From: Dawidia cretensis
GTDB lineage: Bacteria; Bacteroidota; Bacteroidia; Cytophagales; Cyclobacteriaceae
Direction: 5' to 3'
NCBI RefSeq assembly: GCF_018598175.1
Contig: NZ_JAHESE010000010.1
Location: forward strand, 113,306-177,305
Length of the DNA stretch: 64,000 nucleotides
The notes beneath the pieces were generated by a model that was not told the origin of the DNA, searched no databases, and saw only the letters and a program-made list of their open reading frames with translations. Made by a program: the position numbers and the translations under genes. Below, piece by piece: positions 8,519 to 16,613 of the stretch; the first letter of the stretch is position 1; every line of letters starts with the position of its first letter.

Positions 8519-9640
8519 CTACCTATATACCGCCTCCAAATCATTTTCAAACACGGTATACGGATCCTGGTAAAACACCTGAAAGTCGGCTGCCGCCGGA
8601 TGTCCCGGATACGGCGCATAATGATGCTTGTCATTTCCATTGCGCCACACCATGATGTAAGCCATTTGAATAGAACGATCCGATTTCAATGGTTTCAGGA
8701 TTATATCGGTATACCACGATGGATTTGTGACACCCTCTAACCCCGTTTCCGTGAATGCCGCAACTTTCTTTTTTTCCCGCGCGAGTGCCGATACTGCAGA
8801 CAACCCCGTCCGTAAATCATCCGCCTGCTCCTCCGGTGACTTTTTATTCCAGGTGATGCCGACGTCCATATAATTGTCATAGCCCAAAATATCTACATAG
8901 TCATCGCCAGGGTATCCATATAGATAGGAAGAGCGTGCGTCCTTTAAATTCATGCGACTACGATCGGGGGAAAATGCGTAGAGAATGTGATGCAGCCCTT
9001 TGGTATTTTTAAGATAGTCTATCGTAAAGCGCCACAATTGAATATACTCTTCTTCGGTACACAAGCCTTTGCCCCACCAGAACCAGTTTCCATTATGTTC
9101 GTGAAACGGCCGGAAAATGATGGGGATCGGCGAATGGCCATGCCTACAGGCTGCGAGGAACGCCGCCACACGATCGAGACGCTGAACAAAGTCGGCGTGC
9201 TGTTTGCCCCCCGGCAGAATGGATTGTACCGCGCGCGTCGTGTCCCACGAGCCCCCACCGGTTACGGGATTGTCCACGTGCCAGGAGATAGTATTGATCC
9301 CACCGCGCGTGTAGACATCGCGTATCCAGCGGTGCATGGATTCGAAGGGGACACCGTCGATGTTGTTGCGTTGACCTTCTTTGCCGAGGTCCCAGCCGTG
9401 GACGGCGGGATAGGCGCCACAAACGTCCTTTATATCCGACCGGCCTTCTGTACCGGTCCAGCCAACGCCGTAGGCATCGGTTTCGTGGTGGCCGAAAAGG
9501 ATGCCTTTGGTGGAGAGGGATTGCAGGTTGCGATATAGGGATGCCGTGCCAGCGGTAGCCTGGGGGTCGAGCGGGTGCTGGGCGAACGTCGGTATAGTGA
9601 CAATGCTTGCGACGAGTATATATAATAGCGATCGAATCAT
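8519..9640 (-). CDS. GH26 beta-mannanase (secreted glycoside hydrolase)
   Basis: This is a 373-residue enzyme with a cleavable signal peptide (about 1-20, ending TFA/Q) and no lipobox, so a periplasmic or secreted enzyme is expected. GH26 features are clear: GILFGHHETDAYG near residue 45, the acid/base Glu in RPFHEHNGNWFWWG (residue 181) and the nucleophile Glu in AFTETGLEG (residue 297). The Trp-rich stretch after the acid/base forms the substrate cleft in mannanases. The enzyme should cut internal beta-1,4-mannosidic bonds of mannan, glucomannan or galactomannan. It follows the SGBP gene and precedes the cupin. Some GH26 members act on other beta-glucans, so specificity is inferred. Confidence 0.92.
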   Translation of the reverse strand: MIRSLLYILVASIVTIPTFAQHPLDPQATAGTASLYRNLQSLSTKGILFGHHETDAYGVGWTGTEGRSDIKDVCGAYPAVHGWDLGKEGQRNNIDGVPFESMHRWIRDVYTRGGINTISWHVDNPVTGGGSWDTTRAVQSILPGGKQHADFVQRLDRVAAFLAACRHGHSPIPIIFRPFHEHNGNWFWWGKGLCTEEEYIQLWRFTIDYLKNTKGLHHILYAFSPDRSRMNLKDARSSYLYGYPGDDYVDILGYDNYMDVGITWNKKSPEEQADDLRTGLSAVSALAREKKKVAAFTETGLEGVTNPSWYTDIILKPLKSDRSIQMAYIMVWRNGNDKHHYAPYPGHPAAADFQVFYQDPYTVFENDLEAVYR

Positions 9641-9702
9641 GGTATCTAAATTTTATGATGAATCGGGAGCGTGCACGCTCCCGGTCTCACCGCACGCTGT
9701 TT

Positions 9703-10827
9703 TTAGGGTTTGGGAACGACGCGAACGTTGTCGAAGGCTATGTCGGCGTCGAGGGTGCCATCGCCGTGAAAAAGAAAGCGGATAAAATAGCCGTCGGGAT
9801 TTGCCTTCGGGTCTTTTACGATCTCATTCAGCGGGATGGACACCGTGCGCCACGCGCCATGGGTGTCATAGTGTGGCCATAGATACGTGCTCGCGTCGTT
9901 GTCCTCGCCCAGGGTTATTTTGATTTGGTTGGAACTATAGGGCTTTAACGTGTTTACTTCAAACTTGAACAGGTAGTTGGCAGGGTTTTGCATGGCGTCG
10001 GCCGGGATATTTTTGGTAGTACTGCCATCGACGTTGTTAGGGCCGCCGACTACTTCCGTCCACGCCCACGAGCCGATCTCGCGCTTCACGTGAATATAAT
10101 TGCCCGAGATATCCGGCGGCGTATCGCCCGACGCAACATAGTCTCCGCCCCACCATCCCCACCAGGGGTCGCTGCTGATCAGAAGCGTACGGTTGTCGCG
10201 GTAAGGAAATATAGCCGTACCGCCGCCATAGACGCCGGATACGACAATATCCGCCGGGCCGTCAGGTATACCGGGTGGCACGACGGTTACGACGGAATCA
10301 TAGCTGGAATATAGCACATCGGCTACTACACCGCCGAACGTAACTTTCCCTGCTTCCGGTGTGACGGCGTATAAGTCGAAGTTCGCCCCCTTTACGACAA
10401 CCGTCTCGCCGGCTAATGCGTATTCGTTCGCGGCCAGGCCGTATACAACAAGTGGGGGCACCGATACCTCCAGGGGCGCTGTTACCGAGCCACCGCCTGT
10501 AGTCAGTGTGATCCGGTTGCTTACCTCCTGCGGTACCACACGGGGTATTTGGAGCGTGATCTCGGCTGGCGTAATAAACGCCTGCCGCAGATCAACCTCC
10601 ACATCGTTTATCAGCAGGCTTTGAACACCACAAAGGTCGTGGCCTTGAATGATAATGAAGTCGCCCATGTTGCCGCCCGCGATGGTCTCTGTGCGGTTCT
10701 GTGCCGTCGACACCCGTGTGATTTCCGGCGTGCCGCAGCCACTCTCGTCGTCGCTACACGACACAGACAACACTGTGCCCAGCAATACGACAAGGAAAAG
10801 TCTTATTGATGAATAGATGATTTTCAT
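9703..10827 (-). CDS. Surface glycan-binding lipoprotein (SGBP) with IPT/TIG domains
   Basis: This is a 374-residue protein from the ATG at 10827; the longer frame would run back into susD. A type II signal peptide ends at Cys24 (LSVSC), followed by SDDES, an acid-rich stretch of the kind that directs lipoproteins to the cell surface in Bacteroidota. Two IPT/TIG-like beta-sandwich modules follow (about 35-125 and 125-210). The C-terminal domain of about 160 residues has exposed aromatics (DPWWGWWGGDY) and a jelly-roll-like ending (DIAFDNVRVVPKP), typical of SGBPs encoded next to SusD. It should bind the polysaccharide at the surface beside SusD. The specific ligand, probably mannan, is inferred from the adjacent GH26. 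Confidence 0.87.
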   Translation of the reverse strand: MKIIYSSIRLFLVVLLGTVLSVSCSDDESGCGTPEITRVSTAQNRTETIAGGNMGDFIIIQGHDLCGVQSLLINDVEVDLRQAFITPAEITLQIPRVVPQEVSNRITLTTGGGSVTAPLEVSVPPLVVYGLAANEYALAGETVVVKGANFDLYAVTPEAGKVTFGGVVADVLYSSYDSVVTVVPPGIPDGPADIVVSGVYGGGTAIFPYRDNRTLLISSDPWWGWWGGDYVASGDTPPDISGNYIHVKREIGSWAWTEVVGGPNNVDGSTTKNIPADAMQNPANYLFKFEVNTLKPYSSNQIKITLGEDNDASTYLWPHYDTHGAWRTVSIPLNEIVKDPKANPDGYFIRFLFHGDGTLDADIAFDNVRVVPKP

Positions 10828-10864
10828 ACTGTCATTTCTTTTTTTGATGAAAACATGCCCCCGC

Positions 10865-12550
10865 TTACCAGCCGGGATTCTGTCCGTTGTTTGGTCCGCC
10901 CAGGTTCTTATTGGCATTTAGCTCGCCCAGCGGTAATGGGAACAACAGGTGCTTCTCCTCACGGCGTTTAATGACGTTGTTTTCGTCAACATCCACGGCA
11001 TTCATAACCTGTAAGTATATACCCCACCGCAGCAGGTCCCAGCGACGGCCACCTTCCAGCGCCAGCTCGCGGGCGCGTTCTTCCAGAACAAACGAGCGAA
11101 ACTGCTGCTTCGTCATGGACAGCGCCGCCGTGGCGCTACTGCGCGTACGCACGCGGTCCAATGCACCGTAGGCCTCGGTCGTCGGGCCGTTCACTTCGTT
11201 CTCTGCTTCGGCATATACCAGCAGTACGTCGGCAAAGCGCAGGAAGGGATAGGCAAAGTCGCTATTCTCGGTGTTGCGGTCGCTTACACCTTCGAACTTG
11301 CGCAAGATGGCCCGCATGGCACCGGTATTGGTCAGCGCCTCGTCATCGGGCGTCCAGCCATAAGGCGGGTCAACCTCGTGCCGGCGGGCAGTATCTTTCA
11401 GCGGATACATGCGCCACGCGCCCCATTGATACCAGCGATGGTTCACACCTTCCGTAATACGCTGATCGTTGTCTTCAAAAAGCTCGTACCAGTGTATGCG
11501 CATGCCATACACGGCGCCTTGTAGCTCGTCGCCTGTTGTAGTTTTATAGGAGCCCGCAAATTCGTGCGACACAACATTACGAAATACAGCATCGTTGGCA
11601 ATGGAATGCAGTGACCAGATATGCTCTACCTGGAAGCGATTTTCTTTCTTCCACACGTCGGCATACGTCGGAAACAGGTCATACTCTTCACTATCGATCA
11701 GCTCACGGGCCTTTACGCGCGCAGAATCGAAATATGCCAGTGCATCCATAGACTCGTGGCCCGCAACGACGTTCTTGGTAAACGTAACCGTCGCGGGTTC
11801 CGCTATTACTTCATCCGGGTCATTGGGGCCACCCACGGGTATAACGGCCGGGCCACCCTTCACGGTAACCTCCGCTCCTGTCAGAGCCCCCGAAGCCATC
11901 GTCAAATATACCTTGGCCAGCAAGGCCTGCGCGGCGCCGCGGGCCAACGTATTAGCCTCCGCATCGGCTTTGGAGAACATCAGGGACTCGGCGCGCTTTA
12001 AGTCGCTGACAATAAAATCGTAGGTTTCTTGTACGGACGCTCGCGGCTGTTGCGGCTCGGCGCCTTGCACCACCGTCTGCCGGAAGATGGGCACACCGCC
12101 ATACCCTTGCACCAGGTTAAAATATGCCCACGCCCGCAGGAAGTATGCCTGCCCCATGTAGTGGTTCTGCTTTGCGCGATCGAAGCTCATGCCATCGATC
12201 GTACTGATCGCCGACGTAGCCCGCTCGGCTAGCAAATACGGTCCTTGCCACAGACGGTACATATCACCATACGACTGCCAGTTGCCGGTACCGAGCTCCT
12301 TCATGCCCCAATCGGGACCGGTTTCATAGTCACCGTCGAAGTTCGTCACGCGGTGCCAGATGCCCCACTGAAAGTATAGGTCGCCTCCGATGGTGCTCAG
12401 CGCACCGTCTATCATCATTTTAGCACTCGACTCGTTGTCTTCGATACTGTCCGGGCGCAAGATGGAGTATGCTTTCTCCTCCAAAAAATCACTGCATGCT
12501 ACAAACTGTAAGAGCAGGCAGAGCACAAATATTTTCTTGAGTGATTTCAT
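10865..12550 (-). CDS. susD: RagB/SusD family outer-membrane nutrient uptake lipoprotein
   Basis: This 561-residue lipoprotein has its lipobox at Cys19 (QFVACSDFLEE). The N-terminal SusD segment, the helical TPR scaffold (YFLRAWAYFNLVQGYGGVPI near 135) and the C-terminal family signature (LEERARELALEGGRRWDLLRWG near 500) are all present. SusD proteins cap the SusC barrel as a hinged lid, bind glycan at the cell surface and release it into the channel. The gene lies 17 bp after susC and 37 bp before the SGBP gene, the canonical order. The symbol denotes the family role, not orthology to the starch protein. Confidence 0.96.
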   Translation of the reverse strand: MKSLKKIFVLCLLLQFVACSDFLEEKAYSILRPDSIEDNESSAKMMIDGALSTIGGDLYFQWGIWHRVTNFDGDYETGPDWGMKELGTGNWQSYGDMYRLWQGPYLLAERATSAISTIDGMSFDRAKQNHYMGQAYFLRAWAYFNLVQGYGGVPIFRQTVVQGAEPQQPRASVQETYDFIVSDLKRAESLMFSKADAEANTLARGAAQALLAKVYLTMASGALTGAEVTVKGGPAVIPVGGPNDPDEVIAEPATVTFTKNVVAGHESMDALAYFDSARVKARELIDSEEYDLFPTYADVWKKENRFQVEHIWSLHSIANDAVFRNVVSHEFAGSYKTTTGDELQGAVYGMRIHWYELFEDNDQRITEGVNHRWYQWGAWRMYPLKDTARRHEVDPPYGWTPDDEALTNTGAMRAILRKFEGVSDRNTENSDFAYPFLRFADVLLVYAEAENEVNGPTTEAYGALDRVRTRSSATAALSMTKQQFRSFVLEERARELALEGGRRWDLLRWGIYLQVMNAVDVDENNVIKRREEKHLLFPLPLGELNANKNLGGPNNGQNPGW

Positions 12551-12567
12551 CGTTGTGTGCGTAGAAG

Positions 12568-15500
12568 TTATAAGGTTACCTTAAGTCCCAGCGAGTACGT
12601 ACGGCTGCTGGGATACGATGCCAGGTCAACACCGCGGCGGGCGTCAGACCCAAACCCGTTTACATCCGGATCGTACCAGCTGTAATCGGTAATGGTAAAG
12701 AGGTTGGTGATGTTACCATACACGTAGATCGACTGAATATACTTGAACCGGGGCACCCAATTATACCCCAGCGAGATGTTCTTCATACGAACATACGAGC
12801 CGTCTTCAATCTCACGATCGGAGAAGCGCCAGATGCGGGCCTCCGACCAGTTAGGCTTGGGCTGGGTGGCCCGCTCGGGATTCTCCGCCGTCCAGCGGCC
12901 GTCATACATAAACTGGGGAATGTTCTGATATTTACCCATGCGCATGTTGGCCAGGTTGTAGTTTACGATGTCGTTGCCCATCACGCCCTGCAAAAAGACA
13001 TTGAGTGTAAATCGTTTGTAGTTGAAGGTATTGGTCAGTCCGAAAGTATAGTCGGGGTTGGTGTTACCGATGATCGTGCGGTCACCATCACCAATGCCCG
13101 GCACACCGTCGAGATCTTTATACTTCTGCTCGCCGATTTTAGAACGCACCGTCTTCTCACGGCTCTCGACCGGCAGGCTGGCATAGTGAGGATCGGCCAT
13201 CACCTCCGCCTCGTTGTCATAAAAGCCATCCGTCACACTGCCATACACCGCCCCAACAGGTTGACCGTTGCGGAAGATAAAGATGTTGTCGATGGCATAC
13301 CCCAGGCGGGTAGCGAACTGGTCGTCCAGCAAATCCTGAATCTCATTGCGATTAAAAGCGATGTTACCGCTTATATCCCATTGCAGGTTGTTACGCGCAA
13401 TGGCCTTGCCGGTAAGCGACAATTCCAATCCACGGTTCTCCACGGTACCGAAGTTGGCCTGAATGTTGGCAAAGCCCGTACTCATCGGTATTTGCAACTG
13501 CTGCAACAGGTCACGGGTCTTCTTTTGATAGACGTCCACTGTCAGACTCACACGCCCGTTCAGCAAGCCAATGTCCAAACCAGCGTCTACTTGCTTCGTT
13601 GTCTCCCATACGAGGTTTTCATTACCCGGCGTGCCGTCTACCAGCGCGCTGACGATGGCGCCGTTAAAAGCAGCTTGCCCGAGCGTGAGCTTGGTAATCG
13701 TAGAATAAGCGCCGATGGACTGGTTGCCCGTCTCGCCATAGCTCCCGCGCAGTTTCAGGTCGCTGAATATACCCAGCTGTTGAACAAATTGTTCTTCCGA
13801 AAGCTTCCACGCCACGGCAAACGACTTGAAGGTAGCCCACTTGTTGTTCTCCGTAAACTTGCTCGAACCATCGCGACGGAACGAAGCGGTCAACAGGTAC
13901 TTGTCTTTATACGCATAATTCACACGCGCCAGCGTCGACAGCAACGTATTGCGGCCTTTGAAGTTACGCGGCTGCTGACGGTCCGAGCCCGCGTTCAGGT
14001 CGTTGTAGCCATTTACATCCAGCTTAAAGTTACGCACCTCCACCGACTCGTCTTCGTAGTTCTCGATCTCCGACGTCAGACCTGCCACGGCATTGATGGT
14101 GTGGTCGGTGGCAAACGTCTTGTCAAATATCATCAGCGACTCATACGTATTCTTGGCCCAGGTATTGGAGCTTGTCTGTGCCACGCCGCCGAACGCCTGG
14201 CCTTCCCAGGTATACTTGCCGTAAAACGCCTTGCGGTCCCACGACGAGAAGTTATACCCAATGTTCTGGCGGAACTTCAGAAACGGCAGCAACTTCAGCT
14301 CGATATAGTTAGCATTAAAGAACGTCATGTTCCGGAAGTCGTTCTTTGTCGAGTTGATCGATAGCCACGGGTTTGGTGCAAGCCAGCTGATGGTGCTATA
14401 CCCCGACGCCCCATTAGAATATATTGGCTGCGAAGGCGGAAACACCAGCGACGACCAGATCAAACCACGGTCGTCCGCATTGGTCTTGGCCATATTATAA
14501 TCGCCCAGACCAAACTGCAAGCTGGTACCAATGGTCAACCAGTCCTTCAGGTTACGGTTGACGTTGGCCCGCACCGCCAGGCGGTCATAGCCCGAGCCCA
14601 GGATGGTACCCTCCTGCTTGAAGTAATTACCGGAAATCATATAATTACCCTTCTCGGTACCACCCGACGCCGACAAAGTATAGTCCGCCGTGGAACCGTT
14701 CTGGAAGATCATATCCTGCCAGTTCGTCCCACCACCGAGGTAGCCATCAAGAAAATCTTGTGGCGTAGGTTGGTACGTAGAGTCACCCGCGGAGTTCACA
14801 TTCCACTCGCCGTTAAAGTCGGGTACATATTGCACACCTTCATACGCGCTATAGTTACGATTGCCTTCCAGCTGGTAATTCGCATAATCATACCCATTCA
14901 GCATGTCAATCTGCTTGACCACTTGCGAAATACCATAGTTCACGTTGAACTCGATCTTATCTTCGCCCGCGCGTCCTTTCTTCGTCGTAATGAGCACCAC
15001 GCCATTGGCGCCACGGGAGCCATAAATGGCGGTAGCCGAAGCATCCTTCAACACCTGGATAGACTCAATATCCTGTGGGTTGATAAAACCCATGGGGTTG
15101 AGCATCTGCTGCTCGCCGCGCTCGGTGTTACTGGTAGGCGAATTGCCCGTGGTAAACGGAATACCATCGATGACGTACAGCGGCTCCGTGCTACTGGAAA
15201 ACGAGTTGGCCCCGCGCACCTGAATACTGATGCCCGCCCCGGGGGCGCCATCGCTCTGGTTTACCTGTACCCCGGCAATGCGGCCTTGCAACGCCTGGGT
15301 AATATTCGAGATGCCGGTGAGGTTGAGATCTTTTGCCGTCACACCACCTACGGCGCCGGTCAGGTCACTCTTTCGCACTTCGCCGTAACCAATCACCACA
15401 ACCTCGTTGAGCGTCGAGACATCTTCGGCCAGGGTAACGTTCACGGTTGTCTGATTGTTTACCGCTACATCTTGCGTGGTGTAGCCGATGAACCGGATTT

Positions 15501-15735
15501 GTAGAATAGCGTCGGGCGCTACGTCGATACGGTAGGCGCCGTCGGCGTTGGTAATGGTGCCGGTGTTGGTATCTTTCACCAACACGTTGGCACCCGGAAT
15601 GGCATTGCCGGCGGGGTCTTTCACCACGCCGCTGACAGTGGCGAGCTGCGCGTGGGCCAGGGGCCCCAGGAGCAACAGCCACACGAGCAGCCCGATGAGG
15701 CGCCTGCAAGGATTTGGTAGAGGTTTACACGTCAT
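12568..15735 (-). CDS. susC: SusC/RagA family TonB-dependent outer-membrane transporter
   Basis: This 1055-residue protein begins with a signal peptide (about 1-29, ending AHA/Q) and a carboxypeptidase-regulatory-like beta-sandwich (VSGVVKDPAGNAIPGANV). These are followed by a TonB-box-like motif (EVVVIGYG), the plug domain with the two SusC signatures (LYVIDGIPF and SIQVLKDASATAIYGSRGANG), and a 22-strand barrel ending near the C-terminus (TYSLGLKVTL). It imports oligosaccharides using TonB/ExbBD energy. It is paired with susD, 17 bp downstream. A 50-codon membrane-protein gene ends 29 bp upstream in the same direction and may be co-transcribed. Confidence 0.97.
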   Translation of the reverse strand: MTCKPLPNPCRRLIGLLVWLLLLGPLAHAQLATVSGVVKDPAGNAIPGANVLVKDTNTGTITNADGAYRIDVAPDAILQIRFIGYTTQDVAVNNQTTVNVTLAEDVSTLNEVVVIGYGEVRKSDLTGAVGGVTAKDLNLTGISNITQALQGRIAGVQVNQSDGAPGAGISIQVRGANSFSSSTEPLYVIDGIPFTTGNSPTSNTERGEQQMLNPMGFINPQDIESIQVLKDASATAIYGSRGANGVVLITTKKGRAGEDKIEFNVNYGISQVVKQIDMLNGYDYANYQLEGNRNYSAYEGVQYVPDFNGEWNVNSAGDSTYQPTPQDFLDGYLGGGTNWQDMIFQNGSTADYTLSASGGTEKGNYMISGNYFKQEGTILGSGYDRLAVRANVNRNLKDWLTIGTSLQFGLGDYNMAKTNADDRGLIWSSLVFPPSQPIYSNGASGYSTISWLAPNPWLSINSTKNDFRNMTFFNANYIELKLLPFLKFRQNIGYNFSSWDRKAFYGKYTWEGQAFGGVAQTSSNTWAKNTYESLMIFDKTFATDHTINAVAGLTSEIENYEDESVEVRNFKLDVNGYNDLNAGSDRQQPRNFKGRNTLLSTLARVNYAYKDKYLLTASFRRDGSSKFTENNKWATFKSFAVAWKLSEEQFVQQLGIFSDLKLRGSYGETGNQSIGAYSTITKLTLGQAAFNGAIVSALVDGTPGNENLVWETTKQVDAGLDIGLLNGRVSLTVDVYQKKTRDLLQQLQIPMSTGFANIQANFGTVENRGLELSLTGKAIARNNLQWDISGNIAFNRNEIQDLLDDQFATRLGYAIDNIFIFRNGQPVGAVYGSVTDGFYDNEAEVMADPHYASLPVESREKTVRSKIGEQKYKDLDGVPGIGDGDRTIIGNTNPDYTFGLTNTFNYKRFTLNVFLQGVMGNDIVNYNLANMRMGKYQNIPQFMYDGRWTAENPERATQPKPNWSEARIWRFSDREIEDGSYVRMKNISLGYNWVPRFKYIQSIYVYGNITNLFTITDYSWYDPDVNGFGSDARRGVDLASYPSSRTYSLGLKVTL

Positions 15736-15764
15736 ACTGTTTAGGTTTAGTTTGATTGAGGTAC

Positions 15765-15917
15765 TTAGTCCAGGAATATCTTCACCATCAGCAGAAAGAA
15801 GATCAGTAGGAATGCCCCGACGCTCACTTCGAGAAAAAACAGCCAGGCAGCCCTGCGGTAATCTTTTTGAGCGGCCAGGCGGCGCGTTTGCTTGAAGCGG
15901 GTAACCCAGGAAAACAT
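15765..15917 (-). CDS. Small single-pass membrane protein (50 residues) upstream of susC
   Basis: I read this small frame from the minus strand: ATG at 15917, stop TAA at 15765. The product starts MFSWVTRFKQTRRLAAQ, continues with a basic stretch (KDYRRA), then one hydrophobic helix at about residues 24-47 ending LMVKIFLD. The positive-inside rule predicts a cytoplasmic N-terminus. It does not match a family I know. Its stop is 29 bp before the susC start on the same strand, and a promoter-like pair sits upstream of it (15950-15980), so it may be the first gene of the sugar-uptake operon. It is too short to be certain. Confidence 0.55.
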   Translation of the reverse strand: MFSWVTRFKQTRRLAAQKDYRRAAWLFFLEVSVGAFLLIFFLLMVKIFLD

Positions 15918-15949
15918 TCTTTACGCAATCGATTTAGGCAGGAAAGTTT

Positions 15950-15980
15950 CGATTTTAGCGCAGAAACCAGGGTTGGCAAA
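15950..15980 (-). promoter_or_regulatory. Possible Bacteroidota promoter for the small membrane protein/susC operon
   Basis: On the minus strand TTTG (15977-15980) is followed after 19 bp by TAAAATCG (15950-15957), about 32 bp upstream of the ATG at 15917. The spacing is ideal for the Bacteroidota primary sigma factor (TTTG, about 19 bp, TAnnTTTG), but the -7 element matches only partly. No binding site for the HTCS regulator could be recognised. Confidence 0.35.
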
Positions 15981-16080
15981 TGTTCCAAAAACGGGGGACA
16001 AACGTTTCCGATACAGAATTAAGCGCGTTTATAGCAACCCGACTTTGCCGGTTACCCAAGGTTGCGGTACGATTTTTTTC

Positions 16081-16088
16081 TACCTTTA
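16081..16088 (+). promoter_or_regulatory. -7 promoter box immediately before the FKBP gene
   Basis: TACCTTTA matches the Bacteroidota -7 consensus TAnnTTTG at seven of eight positions. It ends 3 bp before the ATG at 16092, which would place the transcription start at or next to the start codon. No clear TTTG lies at the ideal distance; a TTG occurs 16 bp upstream. Confidence 0.45.
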
Positions 16089-16091
16089 GGC

Positions 16092-16562
16092 ATGCAAATC
16101 ACAAAAAACAAGGTTGCCGCGATCCACTATACGCTTCGCGACAACGCAGGTACGGTCATCGACACCAGCGACGGACGTGAACCTTTGTATTATATCCACG
16201 GCATCGGAAACCTGATTCCGGGCATGGAAGAAGGCTTAGAAGGAAAAAAGAAGGGTGATAAGCTCGAGCTGAAGATCTCACCAGATAAAGGATACGGTCA
16301 TAAAGACCCGTCGATGGTACAGGAAGTACCCAAGTCGGCGTTCGGCGATCAGCCCGTGCGTGCCGGCATGAAGTTCTCTACCGGCCAGGGCGGCGTGGTA
16401 ACGGTAACAGAAGTAGGCCAGGATTCCGTTACGGTGGATGCCAACCATGAGCTGGCAGGTGTCGAGCTAAACTTCGACGTAGAAGTAATCGATGTGCGCG
16501 AAGCTTCTTCCGAAGAGCTGGCACATGGCCACGTACACGGCGAAGGTGGCCATCATCACTAA
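16092..16562 (+). CDS. slyD: FKBP-type peptidyl-prolyl isomerase, SlyD-like
   Basis: This is a 156-residue protein from the ATG at 16092. The N-terminal FKBP domain is split by an insert-in-flap domain (residues about 70-120; DKGYGHKDPSMVQEVPKS marks its edge), as in SlyD. The C-terminus is histidine-rich (HGHVHGEGGHHH), matching the metal-binding tail of SlyD although shorter. SlyD proteins are cytoplasmic proline isomerases and chaperones that also bind Ni or Zn. The gene stands alone between the sugar locus and a convergent LysM gene and ends at a strong bidirectional terminator. The longer frame starting at 16062 would pass through the promoter box, so I reject it. Confidence 0.92.
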   Translation: MQITKNKVAAIHYTLRDNAGTVIDTSDGREPLYYIHGIGNLIPGMEEGLEGKKKGDKLELKISPDKGYGHKDPSMVQEVPKSAFGDQPVRAGMKFSTGQGGVVTVTEVGQDSVTVDANHELAGVELNFDVEVIDVREASSEELAHGHVHGEGGHHH

Positions 16563-16580
16563 TCAACCCCAACGATCATA

Positions 16581-16613
16581 AAAAAAGCCCGGTGTCATCA
16601 CCGGGCTTTTTCT
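16581..16613. terminator. Bidirectional intrinsic terminator
   Basis: A stem of about 10 bp (AAGCCCGGTG / CACCGGGCTT, loop TCAT) is flanked by an A-run on one side and a T-run on the other. It serves both the FKBP gene and the convergent LysM gene. Confidence 0.88.

Noticed and set aside
13186-14364. 392-codon open frame on the plus strand inside susC
   Set aside because: It is antisense to a complete SusC gene with all family motifs. Its product has no recognisable domain, and long antisense frames are expected in GC-rich coding DNA.
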